A stretch of DNA of 64,000 nucleotides from Asaia astilbis JCM 15831. GTDB lineage: Bacteria; Pseudomonadota; Alphaproteobacteria; Acetobacterales; Acetobacteraceae. The stretch lies in the NCBI RefSeq assembly GCF_000613845.1, contig NZ_BAJT01000003.1:1-64000 (forward strand), read 5' to 3'. Of the stretch, positions 21,461-30,451 are shown one piece after another. The notes below the pieces were generated by a model. It had not been told where the DNA came from and did no database searches. It saw only the letters and a list, made by a program, of their open reading frames with translations. Every line of letters starts with the position of its first letter. Within the stretch, counting starts at the first letter, position 1. The translations under genes and the position numbers were made by a program.

Positions 21461-22914
21461 ATGGGAGAGTTGTCTCTGAACGTTCCGAAGAATAGTCCAC
21501 TTGTAGTCGATCTTGATCGTACTCTTGTGTTGACTGATACGTTGGTTGAACACTTTTTGTTGCTCTTCTTGCGCTCTCCGTGGCAAGCGATACTGTGCCT
21601 GTTTCAACTCATCAAAGGTAAGGCGGCTTTTAAAGAGCTGTCGCCGAATCTGTTGACCTGTACAGAGGCGCCCTCCTCTTCAATCCTGAGTTGCTTGCCT
21701 ATCTGCGCGAGCAGAAACTCAAGGGGCGTGCCCTTCATCTCGTTACAGCCTCCAATCAGAAAATGGCCGATCTGGCTGCGGCTGCAGCGGGAGTTTTCGA
21801 CAGTGCCACTGGCACGTCGTCGGCCATCAACCTGAAAGGGAAGAACAAGCTCGCGCATTTGCAGAAAGTCTTCCCGGAAGGCTTTTGCTATGCGGGCGAT
21901 TGCTCTGCCGATCTGGTTATCTGGGAGCAGTCTGATGCTGCTGTCGTCGTCGGAGCGGACCGTTCCACCCGGGAAGCACTGTCACGGCTTTCCTGCCCGA
22001 TTGAATTGAGCATTGACCGCAGCAAGGGCACCTTCCGTGATTGGCGTCGGTTGCTGCGCGTGCATCAATGGTCCAAGAATGTCCTTCTTCTTGTGCCGCT
22101 ATTGCTCGGACACAAGTATTTCGACCTTCCCTCGATACTGTCCGTATTAGTAGGGTTCATTGCGATGGGGCTCGTCGCGTCGGGTACTTATATCATCAAT
22201 GATATCAATGACCTGATTGCTGATCGTGCGCATGCAACCAAGCGGCGGCGGCCGGTTGCCAGTGGCGTTATCGAGGCTGGACCTGCTGCTGTCGTGGCTG
22301 TGGCGCTTGTCCTGGGCGGTCTGATCGTCATGGCGTCACTGTCAGTTTCGGCTGCCGGGTGGTTGCTTTTGTACCTCGTTGCAACGCTTTCCTATTCCTG
22401 CATCTTCAAGCGCCAGCCGATGATCGACGTCTTCATCCTTGGTGGCTTGTATACGTTGCGGCTGGTGATCGGTGCGTGCCTTGCCGGAGCCGAGCAGTCT
22501 CATTGGCTGCTGATGTTTTCGTTCTTCTTCTTCTTTTCCCTCTCAATGGCCAAGCGCCATGTGGAAATCGTCAAGGCTGTGGAAAGCAGCAACGGTTCGG
22601 CTGTCATCAAGGGGCGCGGCTATCGGACGTCTGACGTTCCGCTCACCCTCGCTTTCGGTGTAGGTACTTGTCTGGTGGCCGTTCTTATTCTCGGCCTTTA
22701 CGTTGCCTTCGATATTAACCCGCAGAAACTCTACCGTGATCCGGAGTGGTTGTGGGGCGTCGTCGTCCTCGTGATGGTCTGGTCGTCACGTATCTGGCTG
22801 TTGAGTCATCGTGGTGTATTGGATGACGATCCGGTTTCTTTTGCAATCCGGGACCGTATCAGCCTTCTGATAGGACTGGTTGTTGTTGTCCTGTTTGCAT
22901 TGTCCATCGCATGA
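21461..22914 (+). CDS. HAD phosphatase - UbiA prenyltransferase fusion (decaprenyl-phosphate phosphoribosyltransferase-like), one frameshift
   Basis: The C-terminal ~290 residues are a polytopic UbiA-family transferase with the metal/diphosphate motif NDINDLIADRAHATKRRRP. In the DPA pathway such an enzyme transfers phosphoribose from PRPP to polyprenyl phosphate. The N-terminal ~190 residues are a HAD-type domain starting with DLDRTLVLTDT; in that pathway a phosphatase removes the 5-phosphate, so the fusion could supply both steps. The frame breaks at the A3 run 21632-21634; adding one A joins KAAFK to AVAESVDLYRGALLFNPE in the second frame. The stop overlaps dprE1 (ATGA). Confidence 0.85.
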
Positions 22915-24230
22915 CCGACCTTGATTTCCGTCTCGATTACACGTCTTGGGGACGTGTCGTACGCGCACCGCACCATGTCCTGAAGCCGCGCTTCGTCGAT
23001 ACAGTGCCTCGGCTCACTGATTCCGAGGGGTCGTTTCTTCCGGTAGGAATGCGTCGCTCCTACGGTGACTCGGTCATAAATTCCTGCAACCACCTTATCG
23101 ATATGACCGGCGTCGACCGTTTTCATTCTTTCGACGAGGAGACGGGTATCCTGCATTGCGATGCGGGGGTCACTCTGGACGCGGTTTTGCGCTTCTCAGT
23201 ACCGCGTGGCTGGTTTTTGGCGACGACACCAGGGACGCGTTTTGTGACCCTGGGCGGGGCATTGGCCAACGACGTGCACGGCAAAAATCATCACCGCGCT
23301 GGTACGTTCGGATGTTCTGTCAGAAGTTTTGGCCTGATACGCAGTGACGGGCCGCCGCAGCGCGTCGAGCGAGGAGGCCCGCTTTTCGAGGCAACCCTCG
23401 GAGGGCTGGGTCTCACCGGCATTATCACCGATGTCGAGATTGAGCTTGTTCGTGTCGAGAGTGCTTACCTCAACATAGAACGGATCGCTTACGGGAATAT
23501 TCGTGAGTTCTTTGCGCTCGCACATGAGAGTGGCGACCGGTTTGAGCATACCGTCTCCTGGATCGATTGTGCGAATGGTGGTGACGCCCTCGGGAGGGGT
23601 ATTTTCCAGCGAGCGAACTGGTGTCGTGACGGGCGATTGATCCCGCATGGTACCAAGAGCGGAGCTGTCATGCCTTTCGATATGCCTGTTCGCCTGCTTA
23701 ACGGCACGACCGTTCGACTATTCAATACGTTTTATAACGCGCTGCAAAAACGTGGTCCGAGAGTGCAGGAAACGCATTACGCGCCTTTCTTCTACCCCCT
23801 GGACTCTATTCGGGACTGGAACCGGATGTACGGCGGCGCTGGCCTTTACCAGTATCAATGTGTCATCCCCTCGATCAATGCAGAAGACGCGATCGAGGCT
23901 TTGATCCGTCGGATCGCTCGGTCAGGCGCAGGATCTTTTCTGGCGGTCTTGAAAACTTTCGGTGAGCGCCAGTCCGGCGGTTGTCTTTCTTTCCCCTTTG
24001 AGGGAGCAACGCTGGCTCTTGACTTTGCCAATCGCAAGGCAGAGACACTCAGCCTGATGGCGCAGCTCGATCAGATCGTCGAAGACGCGGGCGGGCGCCT
24101 TTACCCTGCCAAAGACGGACGTATGTCGGCGGGGATGTTCCAGCAGGGCTATCCAGACTGGATGCGCCTAAGGGAACTTAAAGATCCGACAATTACTTCA
24201 GATTTTTGGCAAAGGGTTTCCTATTGTTGA
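22911..24230 (+). CDS. dprE1: decaprenylphosphoryl-beta-D-ribose 2'-oxidase (DprE1-like)
   Basis: FAD-dependent oxidase that converts polyprenylphosphoryl ribose to the 2-keto intermediate, the first half of ribose-to-arabinose epimerisation. FAD-binding features include VGMRRSYGDS, TPGTRFVTLGG and the family segment NDVHGKNHHRAGTFG. The C-terminal substrate domain ends with the YPAKDGRM segment that carries the conserved Lys. Length 439. Start overlaps the preceding gene and its 3' end overlaps dprE2, so the three genes are probably translationally coupled. Confidence 0.92.
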   Translation: MTDLDFRLDYTSWGRVVRAPHHVLKPRFVDTVPRLTDSEGSFLPVGMRRSYGDSVINSCNHLIDMTGVDRFHSFDEETGILHCDAGVTLDAVLRFSVPRGWFLATTPGTRFVTLGGALANDVHGKNHHRAGTFGCSVRSFGLIRSDGPPQRVERGGPLFEATLGGLGLTGIITDVEIELVRVESAYLNIERIAYGNIREFFALAHESGDRFEHTVSWIDCANGGDALGRGIFQRANWCRDGRLIPHGTKSGAVMPFDMPVRLLNGTTVRLFNTFYNALQKRGPRVQETHYAPFFYPLDSIRDWNRMYGGAGLYQYQCVIPSINAEDAIEALIRRIARSGAGSFLAVLKTFGERQSGGCLSFPFEGATLALDFANRKAETLSLMAQLDQIVEDAGGRLYPAKDGRMSAGMFQQGYPDWMRLRELKDPTITSDFWQRVSYC

Positions 24231-24976
24231 AGCGCAACATCATCATTCTCGGCGCACTCTCTGCGATAGCTGAGGAGACAGCCCGTCTTTACGCGGCAAA
24301 GGGCGCCAATCTGGTTCTCGCAGGTCGCAACGAGGAGCGGCTCAATCAGCTAGCTGCGGATCTCAAAATCCGCGGTGCCGCGCAATGCGATGTCGTCGCC
24401 ATGGATCTCTCACACGAGGAATTGGTTGCGTCAACGTTTGCGGAAATGACGAGCGCCCTGAATGGCAAAGCCGATGGCGTCTATCTTTTTTACGGTCTGC
24501 TCGGCGACCAGCGGCAGGAAGAAGGCGATATCACGGCCGCTCTTCGAAACATAAATGTCAATTTCACCAGTGCCGCTGCATGGTGTCTTGCTGCAGCCAA
24601 TCAGCTTGAACGTCAGGCTTCAGGAGTTCTGATTGCCGTGAGTTCGGTTGCCGGAGATCGCGGGCGACAGTCCAACTATATCTATGGCGCGGGGAAGGCT
24701 GGGCTGACAGTTCTGGTGCAGGGCATTGCGCACAGACTGGCCCCGAAGGGCGCTCGCGCAGTCGTAGCCAAGCTTGGCTTCGTCGATACGCCGATGACCG
24801 CCCATATCGCCAAGAAGGGCCTGCTGTGGGCGAAACCTGCCGCAGTTGCTGCGAGACTGGTCGCCGCTGCCGAGAAGCCCAGTCTGCCGGTTGTGTATGT
24901 GCCCGGCTTCTGGCGCGTGATCATGACGATCATCTGCATCGTGCCCGCCAAGATCTTTCACAAGACGAAACTCTAA
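24224..24976 (+). CDS. dprE2: SDR oxidoreductase, DprE2-like (decaprenylphosphoryl-2-keto-ribose reductase)
   Basis: NADH-dependent reductase that completes epimerisation to polyprenylphosphoryl arabinose. Rossmann N-terminus IIILGALSAIAEETARLYA with a degenerate GxxxGxG, catalytic YIYGAGK (YxxxK), and a C-terminal hydrophobic helix (VIMTIICIVPAKI) that suggests membrane attachment as in the family. I chose TTG at 24224, because AAAGGG sits seven bases upstream and the family starts a few residues before the Rossmann strand; a TTG three bases on and another at 24206 are alternatives. Overlaps the dprE1 stop. Confidence 0.88.
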   Translation: MLKRNIIILGALSAIAEETARLYAAKGANLVLAGRNEERLNQLAADLKIRGAAQCDVVAMDLSHEELVASTFAEMTSALNGKADGVYLFYGLLGDQRQEEGDITAALRNINVNFTSAAAWCLAAANQLERQASGVLIAVSSVAGDRGRQSNYIYGAGKAGLTVLVQGIAHRLAPKGARAVVAKLGFVDTPMTAHIAKKGLLWAKPAAVAARLVAAAEKPSLPVVYVPGFWRVIMTIICIVPAKIFHKTKL

Positions 24977-25064
24977 ACGACGTGGTTGGATCGCAGAGGC
25001 GGGGACAAAACTCCCTCAACGATCCACCATTTTACTTAGCACTCTCAAGGATCGACCGGCGTCA

Positions 25065-25625
25065 ATGGGCAGCGTAACAGAGAAAAAACCCGCCACTTCG
25101 CAATTTTTGAAGTTCCTTATAACGGGTGGTATTTCTGCTCTGGTTAACCTCGCTAGTCGTTATGTGCTTAATTACTTTCTGCCGTTCAGTTGGTCGGTGA
25201 TTTTTGCCTACACGTTGGGCATGTTGACAGCCTATAATCTCTTCCGGATTTACGTCTTTGCCCCATCAGGACGTAAAGCGAGCTCAGAGGCCTGGCGCTT
25301 CGTTCTGGTGAATATAGTCTCATTGGGGATAGTTTGGGGTGTCAGCATGGTACTCAACTACGTCCTCTTCCCGAAGATCAATTTCGCATGGCACCGCGAG
25401 GCAATTTCTCACTTCATCGGAGTTCTTTCTCCGGCTGTGCCAAGTTTCATTGGACATAAGTTTTTTCGTTTAAAGAAGAGAACGAAAAGCCTTCTGATCC
25501 GTGAGTCGTTCCTTAGTCATGTTTGGAGGCGTGTCTCCTTCAGAGGGCCGGGTTTCAGTTGCTTCGCCAGCAGGGCCCCAATGCCAAGTACGGGCGGCGT
25601 GACGCACGCTCACCCTTGTTGGTGA
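25065..25625 (+). CDS. GtrA-family membrane protein
   Basis: GtrA proteins are small four-helix membrane proteins proposed to flip polyprenyl-phosphate sugars. The first ~135 residues fit: four hydrophobic segments (LITGGISALVNLASRYVLN, FAYTLGMLTAYNLFRIYVF, FVLVNIVSLGIVWGVSMVL, ISHFIGVLSPAVPSFIGHKF). The last ~45 residues are polar and do not look like the family. If the T6 run at 25461-25466 had one more T the protein would end FFSFKEENEKPSDP at 25504, a more usual ending, so this may be another assembly frameshift. In context it would translocate the arabinosyl lipid made by the three upstream genes. Confidence 0.8.
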   Translation: MGSVTEKKPATSQFLKFLITGGISALVNLASRYVLNYFLPFSWSVIFAYTLGMLTAYNLFRIYVFAPSGRKASSEAWRFVLVNIVSLGIVWGVSMVLNYVLFPKINFAWHREAISHFIGVLSPAVPSFIGHKFFRLKKRTKSLLIRESFLSHVWRRVSFRGPGFSCFASRAPMPSTGGVTHAHPCW

Positions 25626-25959
25626 TCGCATCGTTAATTCTACCCTCTTACCATCGCGCTCAGCTCAAGCCACAACATCAATTGTAAGGCTTCCCTTTGT
25701 GTTGTTCGTATCTTTGTGACTTGATCGGACTTGGGTTGGACTCTCACGTCGCGTGGGCGAGAGAATTGAGGGCTTGTAACCAGGTCTTCTCTTGCCTTTA
25801 TCGGTAAAAAGGGCGATACCGCCCACGCCTGATCCTCCTCGATCTTCGACCAGAGGGAGAGAAGGGCAATTCGCACGTATGACGACAGACTATCTGGTGT
25901 CGGCTTCAGGGCTGGCGGAGTCATACGGAGGCACAACCAGAAGATTAGGAATTTGCATC
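25626..25959. other. intergenic leader of rpsB
   Basis: A 334-base gap before rpsB. It should contain the rpsB-tsf promoter and untranslated leader. I see no RNA gene, no convincing intrinsic terminator for the GtrA gene and no clear sigma-70 box pair. The 98-codon minus-strand reading across it looks spurious. Confidence 0.5.
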
Positions 25960-26766
25960 ATGGCGATGCCAGAATTCACCATGCGTCAGCTGCTCGAAGC
26001 AGGCGTCCATTTCGGTCACCACACGCGCCGCTGGAACCCGGCAATGGCGCCGTATCTGTTCGGTATCCGCAACCAGGTCCACATCATCGACCTGCAGCAG
26101 ACCGTTCCGATGCTCGATCGCGCCCTGCAGGCCGTTCGCAACACGGTTGCCGGTGGTGGTCGCGTGCTGTTCGTCGGCACCAAGCGCGCTGCTGCCGAGC
26201 ATGTTGCTGAAGCAGCAACCCGTTGCGGCCAGTACTACGTCAACCATCGCTGGCTCGGCGGCATGCTGACCAACTGGAAGACCATCACGGGTTCGATCAA
26301 GCGTCTGCGCCAGATCGACGAGATGCTCTCCGGCGACACGCATGGTCTGACGAAGAAGGAAATTCTCGACATCACCCGTGACCGTGAGAAGCTTGAGCGT
26401 TCGCTCGGCGGCATCAAGGAAATGGGCGGCCTGCCGGACATCCTGTTCGTAATCGACACGAACAAGGAAAAGCTGGCTGTCGAAGAAGCTAACAAGCTCG
26501 GCATTCCGGTTATTGCTGTTCTCGACAGCAACTCCGATCCGGCTGGCGTGACCTACCCGATCCCGGGCAATGACGACGCGATCCGCGCCATCACCACCTA
26601 TTGCGATCTCGTGGCGCAGTCGGTTCTGGACGGTATCTCTGCTGAAATGGCCGCTTCGGGCGTCGATTTCGGTGCGTCTGAAGACCTGCCGGTCGAGACG
26701 GTTGTCGAAGAGACGACGGCAGAAGCTCCGGCGGAAGCCCCTGCTGCAGCTCCGGCCGAGGCCTGA
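25960..26766 (+). CDS. rpsB: 30S ribosomal protein S2
   Basis: Structural protein of the small ribosomal subunit. Begins [20 protein letters not shown], the family N-terminus, with [13 protein letters not shown] and the [17 protein letters not shown] segment. Length 268 includes an Ala/Glu/Pro-rich tail (about 30 residues) common in Alphaproteobacteria. The start was set at this ATG because AGGA precedes it by nine or ten bases; upstream in-frame sequence has no similarity. It precedes tsf, the standard arrangement. Confidence 0.96.
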   Translation: MAMPEFTMRQLLEAGVHFGHHTRRWNPAMAPYLFGIRNQVHIIDLQQTVPMLDRALQAVRNTVAGGGRVLFVGTKRAAAEHVAEAATRCGQYYVNHRWLGGMLTNWKTITGSIKRLRQIDEMLSGDTHGLTKKEILDITRDREKLERSLGGIKEMGGLPDILFVIDTNKEKLAVEEANKLGIPVIAVLDSNSDPAGVTYPIPGNDDAIRAITTYCDLVAQSVLDGISAEMAASGVDFGASEDLPVETVVEETTAEAPAEAPAAAPAEA

Positions 26767-26869
26767 TCTGCATGTGGAGAGCTCTCGGGCTCTCCCTGCA
26801 CTGACTATTATGGGCGTGCCCGGCTGGAAGGCTGCGGCACGCCGTTTCATTCCTGAAGGAGTATGGAAC

Positions 26870-27773
26870 ATGGCGGAAATCACAGCTGCCCTCGTTCGTG
26901 ACCTGCGCGAAAAGACCGGCGCCGGCATGATGGACTGCAAAAAGGCTCTCACCGAAGCTGCTGGCGACATGGATGCAGCCATCGACTGGCTGCGCGCCAA
27001 GGGCCTTTCTCAGGCTGCCAAGAAGTCTGGCCGCACCACGCTGAAGGCCTCGTGGCCGTTGCCTCGGGCAAGAACAAGGCCGCCATGGTCGAAGTCAACG
27101 CCGAGACCGATTTCGTGGGTCGTAACGAAGCTTTCCAGGGCTTTGTTGAATCCGTTGCCCATGCCGCTCTCGAAGTTGGCGACAATCTCGAAATTCTGTC
27201 CCAGGCGAAGCTGCCCACGGGCCGCACGGTTGCAGAAGAGCTGACCCACCTGATCGCCACGATCGGTGAGAACATGTCCCTGCGTCGCGCCAAGGTTCTG
27301 ACGGTTCCGTCAGGCATCGTCGCTTCCTATGTTCATGGCGCACTGCGTCCGGGCATTGGCAAGATCGGTGTTCTGGCTGCTGTCGAAGCGCCCTCAGAGA
27401 GCGACGCTCTGCTGACACTGGTCGCCAGATCGGCATGCATGTTGCAGCAACCCGTCCCGCAGCTCTCGAAGTTGCCAGCGTCGATCCGGAAGCTCTGGAG
27501 CGTGAGCGCCAGGTTCTGATCGAGCAGGCTCGTGAGTCCGGCAAGCCGGAAGCCATCATCGAGAAGATGATCGAAGGCCGTATCCGCAAGTTCTACGAAG
27601 AAGTCGTTCTTCTAGAGCAGGTCTGGGTGCATGACGGCGAAACGCGCGTTGGCAAGGTTGTCGAGAAGGCCGGTGCCAAGCTGGTGGCGTTCGATCGCTT
27701 CCAGCTCGGTGAAGGCATCGAGAAGGAAACCAGCGATTTCGCTGCTGAAGTGGCTGCCGCCGCTGGCAACTGA
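26870..27773 (+). CDS. tsf: elongation factor Ts, two frameshifts
   Basis: Guanine nucleotide exchange factor for EF-Tu. The N-terminal domain [20 protein letters not shown] is intact. The frame then changes after KKSGRTT (single G at 27040 should be GG, giving [19 protein letters not shown]) and again after DALLTL (GG at 27420-27421 should be GGG, giving [18 protein letters not shown]). With both bases restored a single ~300-residue protein results, ending [10 protein letters not shown]. Three overlapping frames cover the family without loss, so these are most likely assembly errors in an essential gene. Confidence 0.92.
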
Positions 27774-27806
27774 TCGTTCTCACGATCGTCAAATCGAGAG
27801 CGGCGC

Positions 27807-28586
27807 ATGAATTTCGAATGTGCCGCGATCGTCCTCTCCGCCCGCCGCTACGGCGAGGGCGGGGCGGTGGTCCATCTCTTTACTGAAGAGCATGGACGCA
27901 TTGCCGGTCTGGTGCGTGGCGGTTCGTCACGCAGACAGGCCGCGCTCTGGCAGCCGGGCAATCTCATTCTCGCCCGATATGCATCGCGCCTTTCCGACCA
28001 GCTCGGTCATCTGAGCGGTGAAATGGTGCAGGAGACCGCAGTCAGACTTCTTGACCGGCCTTTGCAGCTTGCCCTTGTTCAGGCAGCTGCCGAACTGACC
28101 GATGCGGCCCTGCCGGATCGCGAACCCCACCCGGATTTCTTTTTGCGTACCATCCGTGATCTCACGGCTTTCTGCGTACTGGCCGATCCTGCCCCGGTTG
28201 TGGATTATGTCCGTTGGGAAATCGCGCTGCTTACGACGCTCGGTTACGGGCTCACTCTCAATTCCTGCGCGGTGACGGGTGAGATCGAGAATCTGGCCTA
28301 TGTTTCGCCTAAAACCGGTCGAGCCGTGAGCGAGAACGCAGCGGGGAAATGGGCGGACAGGCTTCTTCATCTGCCGGTTTATCTGCGTCCCGACGGGGAC
28401 GATGAGGGCGTGGGCGACCCTGTTCTCTGGTCTCAGGGTCTGACGCTGACCGGTGTTTTTCTCTCCAGACATCTTTTCGGTTCCCGGCACCGCCCGGTAC
28501 CCGCGTCGCGCGAGCGGCTTGAGGCACGAATTAGGGCCATGGTCGAAGCGATGTCAGATACCGATGAGGGTGACCGGCTTCCCTGA
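27807..28586 (+). CDS. recO: DNA repair protein RecO
   Basis: Recombination mediator that helps load RecA on SSB-coated DNA. The N-terminal OB fold reads FECAAIVLSARRYGEGGAVVHLFTEEHGRIAGLVRGG. The helical C-terminal domain follows, with the LLTTLGYGLTLNSCAVTG segment. Length 259 is normal. The ATG lies 30 bases after tsf. Its last 33 bases overlap the converging end of the Blh gene. Confidence 0.93.
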   Translation: MNFECAAIVLSARRYGEGGAVVHLFTEEHGRIAGLVRGGSSRRQAALWQPGNLILARYASRLSDQLGHLSGEMVQETAVRLLDRPLQLALVQAAAELTDAALPDREPHPDFFLRTIRDLTAFCVLADPAPVVDYVRWEIALLTTLGYGLTLNSCAVTGEIENLAYVSPKTGRAVSENAAGKWADRLLHLPVYLRPDGDDEGVGDPVLWSQGLTLTGVFLSRHLFGSRHRPVPASRERLEARIRAMVEAMSDTDEGDRLP

Positions 28587-29483
28587 CCCTAAGTGCAGCG
28601 CCCTTGATGTCCATCTCAGCCAAAGATCGAATATCATGTGCGGCAGGGTCAGCGCGGCCAGAAGCTGGAAGGTTATCTCGAGCAGTCTTTGATCAGGTGA
28701 CGCAGTGTAGAGCGGCCACAAAGCCATGCCGATCATCAGGCTCGCGATTGTCAGAGGCAGAGCAAGCTTCAGGGCCGTCCGCAAGGAGACGAGGCGCTTC
28801 CATCTGGGATCATGCACCAGAGCGGCAATATGTGCCGGGGCATGAATGAAAATAAAATACACCATGAAGGCTTTGAGAGGCTCAAAAACCCAGAACACAA
28901 TGAGTGTCGTTGCGATCAGGGCAAAATGCTTGATCCTTAATAAAGGGGGGCTGAGCGCGATCAGAAAGATGACGGCGCATCCCCAGATCGGTGACAGCCA
29001 TAAAAGCCATTCCGGGGGGTGAGAAAGCTGTGTCGGAGCGATCATGCCGCTGAGAAGCGCGGCAGTCTGCGCTGGCTGCAACGCGCAGGGCAGGATCAAC
29101 GGAGCGCCTCCAAGCACGAACGCACTCAGCAGAGGGTGAGATCCGTCTGACAGTTCTTGTCCGAAATGCAGGAGCGAGAAAAGCAGAAACAGGTTGAGCG
29201 TCCATATCGGTGCGATATGCCAGCACGCCAGAACACAGGCGATCAATGTCAAATAGGGCAGGGCAAAAACAGGAAACCAGCCCCGCCCAAAACGGGGGAG
29301 AAGGATTTGCCTTGCCAGCTCGCCATCGAGCGCCCCATGCGGAAGACCGAACGTAATGATAACGATCAGGGCGATGACACTGTCATGGCTCCACAGGGCG
29401 AGGCCCGCGCAAAGAAGGGCACAGGCTCCGTAGACCAAGTCGAAAGGCGAGAGGGCTGTGGCCAGACGTTGCACGTTCACCAC
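28554..29483 (-). CDS. blh: beta-carotene 15,15'-dioxygenase, Brp/Blh family
   Basis: Membrane enzyme that cleaves beta-carotene to retinal, the rhodopsin chromophore. The 309-residue protein is polytopic, with about eight hydrophobic segments. Family features are TFGLPHGALDGELA, with the conserved His in LPHGALD, and the helices containing LLHFGQELSDG and FIFIHAPAHIAAL with further conserved His residues. It starts with GTG behind an AAGGGGG tract. It begins only 14 bases after the rhodopsin gene stop on the same strand, so the two form an operon. No carotenoid synthesis genes are in the window, so beta-carotene must be made elsewhere. Confidence 0.92.
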   Translation of the reverse strand: MVNVQRLATALSPFDLVYGACALLCAGLALWSHDSVIALIVIITFGLPHGALDGELARQILLPRFGRGWFPVFALPYLTLIACVLACWHIAPIWTLNLFLLFSLLHFGQELSDGSHPLLSAFVLGGAPLILPCALQPAQTAALLSGMIAPTQLSHPPEWLLWLSPIWGCAVIFLIALSPPLLRIKHFALIATTLIVFWVFEPLKAFMVYFIFIHAPAHIAALVHDPRWKRLVSLRTALKLALPLTIASLMIGMALWPLYTASPDQRLLEITFQLLAALTLPHMIFDLWLRWTSRALHLGSGKPVTLIGI

Positions 29484-29497
29484 GGCCCCCTTTTCTT

Positions 29498-30208
29498 TCA
29501 GACGTTCGTCAGTTTCCGGTCATCGGAGAGGCTCAGGAAACCGAACCCGACTTTGGCGAGGACATCCGTGATGGCGAGAACCAGAACGCTTGTTGCATCA
29601 GAGGCGATCCCGAGCCCATCGGGGGAGAGCGCCAGAATGATGGGGTAGACCATCCAGAGCACCGAGAGCACCGCCGCGCTGCGGATATAGGCACGCTGCA
29701 CGGCTGGTGTCTCCTGTCTGCTGGCTTCGAGCTGAGAGACCCAGATCACGTAATAAACGCCAAGGAATGCGAGGCATGAGAGCACAAACCAGATCCAACG
29801 ACTGACGACGTTTTCCGAAGCGCTGAAGGCGAACGCCGTGATGACCATGATCACATCGGCAGTGATCGCACCAAGGAGAAGATCGAAGCGCTTGCGCCCG
29901 CTGAACATGCCCAGATAGCCGAGGCCGAGGAGCAGAAGGGGTGTCGTGAAGACCCAGTCGATATAACGGCCGAACCACAGGGTGCGCGTCGTCGCCGCGG
30001 CACCGGCAAGCGTCGCGTCCGTTGGCAGCATAAGTACACCTTGGCCTGTCGCCATTGCGACATAGAGACAGCCGGCGATGATGGGAACGATGCCATGGGC
30101 GAGACTCATCACTCCTTCGGTCTCTGTACGACGTTTGCCGAGCAGGAGAAGAGCTGTCCCTCCAGCGAACATGATGAGAGCGGTGAGCCAAAGAACGGTC
30201 TGGGTCAT
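29498..30208 (-). CDS. bacteriorhodopsin-like light-driven proton pump, DTG motif
   Basis: Seven-helix retinal protein of 236 residues. The Schiff-base Lys is K219 in ITDVLAKVGFGF, with D215 as the second counter-ion. Helix C reads FGRYIDWVFTTPLLLLG: R81, D84 (primary acceptor), T88 and G95 match bacteriorhodopsin R82, D85, T89 and D96, so the cytoplasmic proton-donor carboxylate is replaced by Gly (DTG type). Helix F has LWMVYPIIL. L92 at the proteorhodopsin tuning site suggests green absorption. No proteorhodopsin-type His is seen in helix B. The start is the ATG preceded by GGAG about nine bases upstream; a 31-residue upstream extension is not hydrophobic. Partner gene blh follows at once. 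Confidence 0.95.
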   Translation of the reverse strand: MTQTVLWLTALIMFAGGTALLLLGKRRTETEGVMSLAHGIVPIIAGCLYVAMATGQGVLMLPTDATLAGAAATTRTLWFGRYIDWVFTTPLLLLGLGYLGMFSGRKRFDLLLGAITADVIMVITAFAFSASENVVSRWIWFVLSCLAFLGVYYVIWVSQLEASRQETPAVQRAYIRSAAVLSVLWMVYPIILALSPDGLGIASDATSVLVLAITDVLAKVGFGFLSLSDDRKLTNV

Positions 30209-30451
30209 TGTTAAATTCTCTCCACTTAAAAGGATGATCCCAAAACGGCCGTTGACACAAAAAGTTGTAAATGGCCCGGAGCGAAAAAATCTCTCTTGCA
30301 CGAAATCACGAGAGAAGCGGCGATGACCCGCTCAGGCAGGCTGCTCATCTTTTGGGATGCCAGACCGGAGGCATGAGAACAAAAACGGGGTGTTTACTCT
30401 GGACATCCTGCGCCGTGCGGCCTTATCTGCCCTGAAACGAAAGGGCGCAGG

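Noticed and set aside
25945-27000. 351-codon minus-strand open frame opposite rpsB and tsf
   Set aside because: Antisense to ribosomal protein S2 and EF-Ts, no family motifs, shadow of codon bias.
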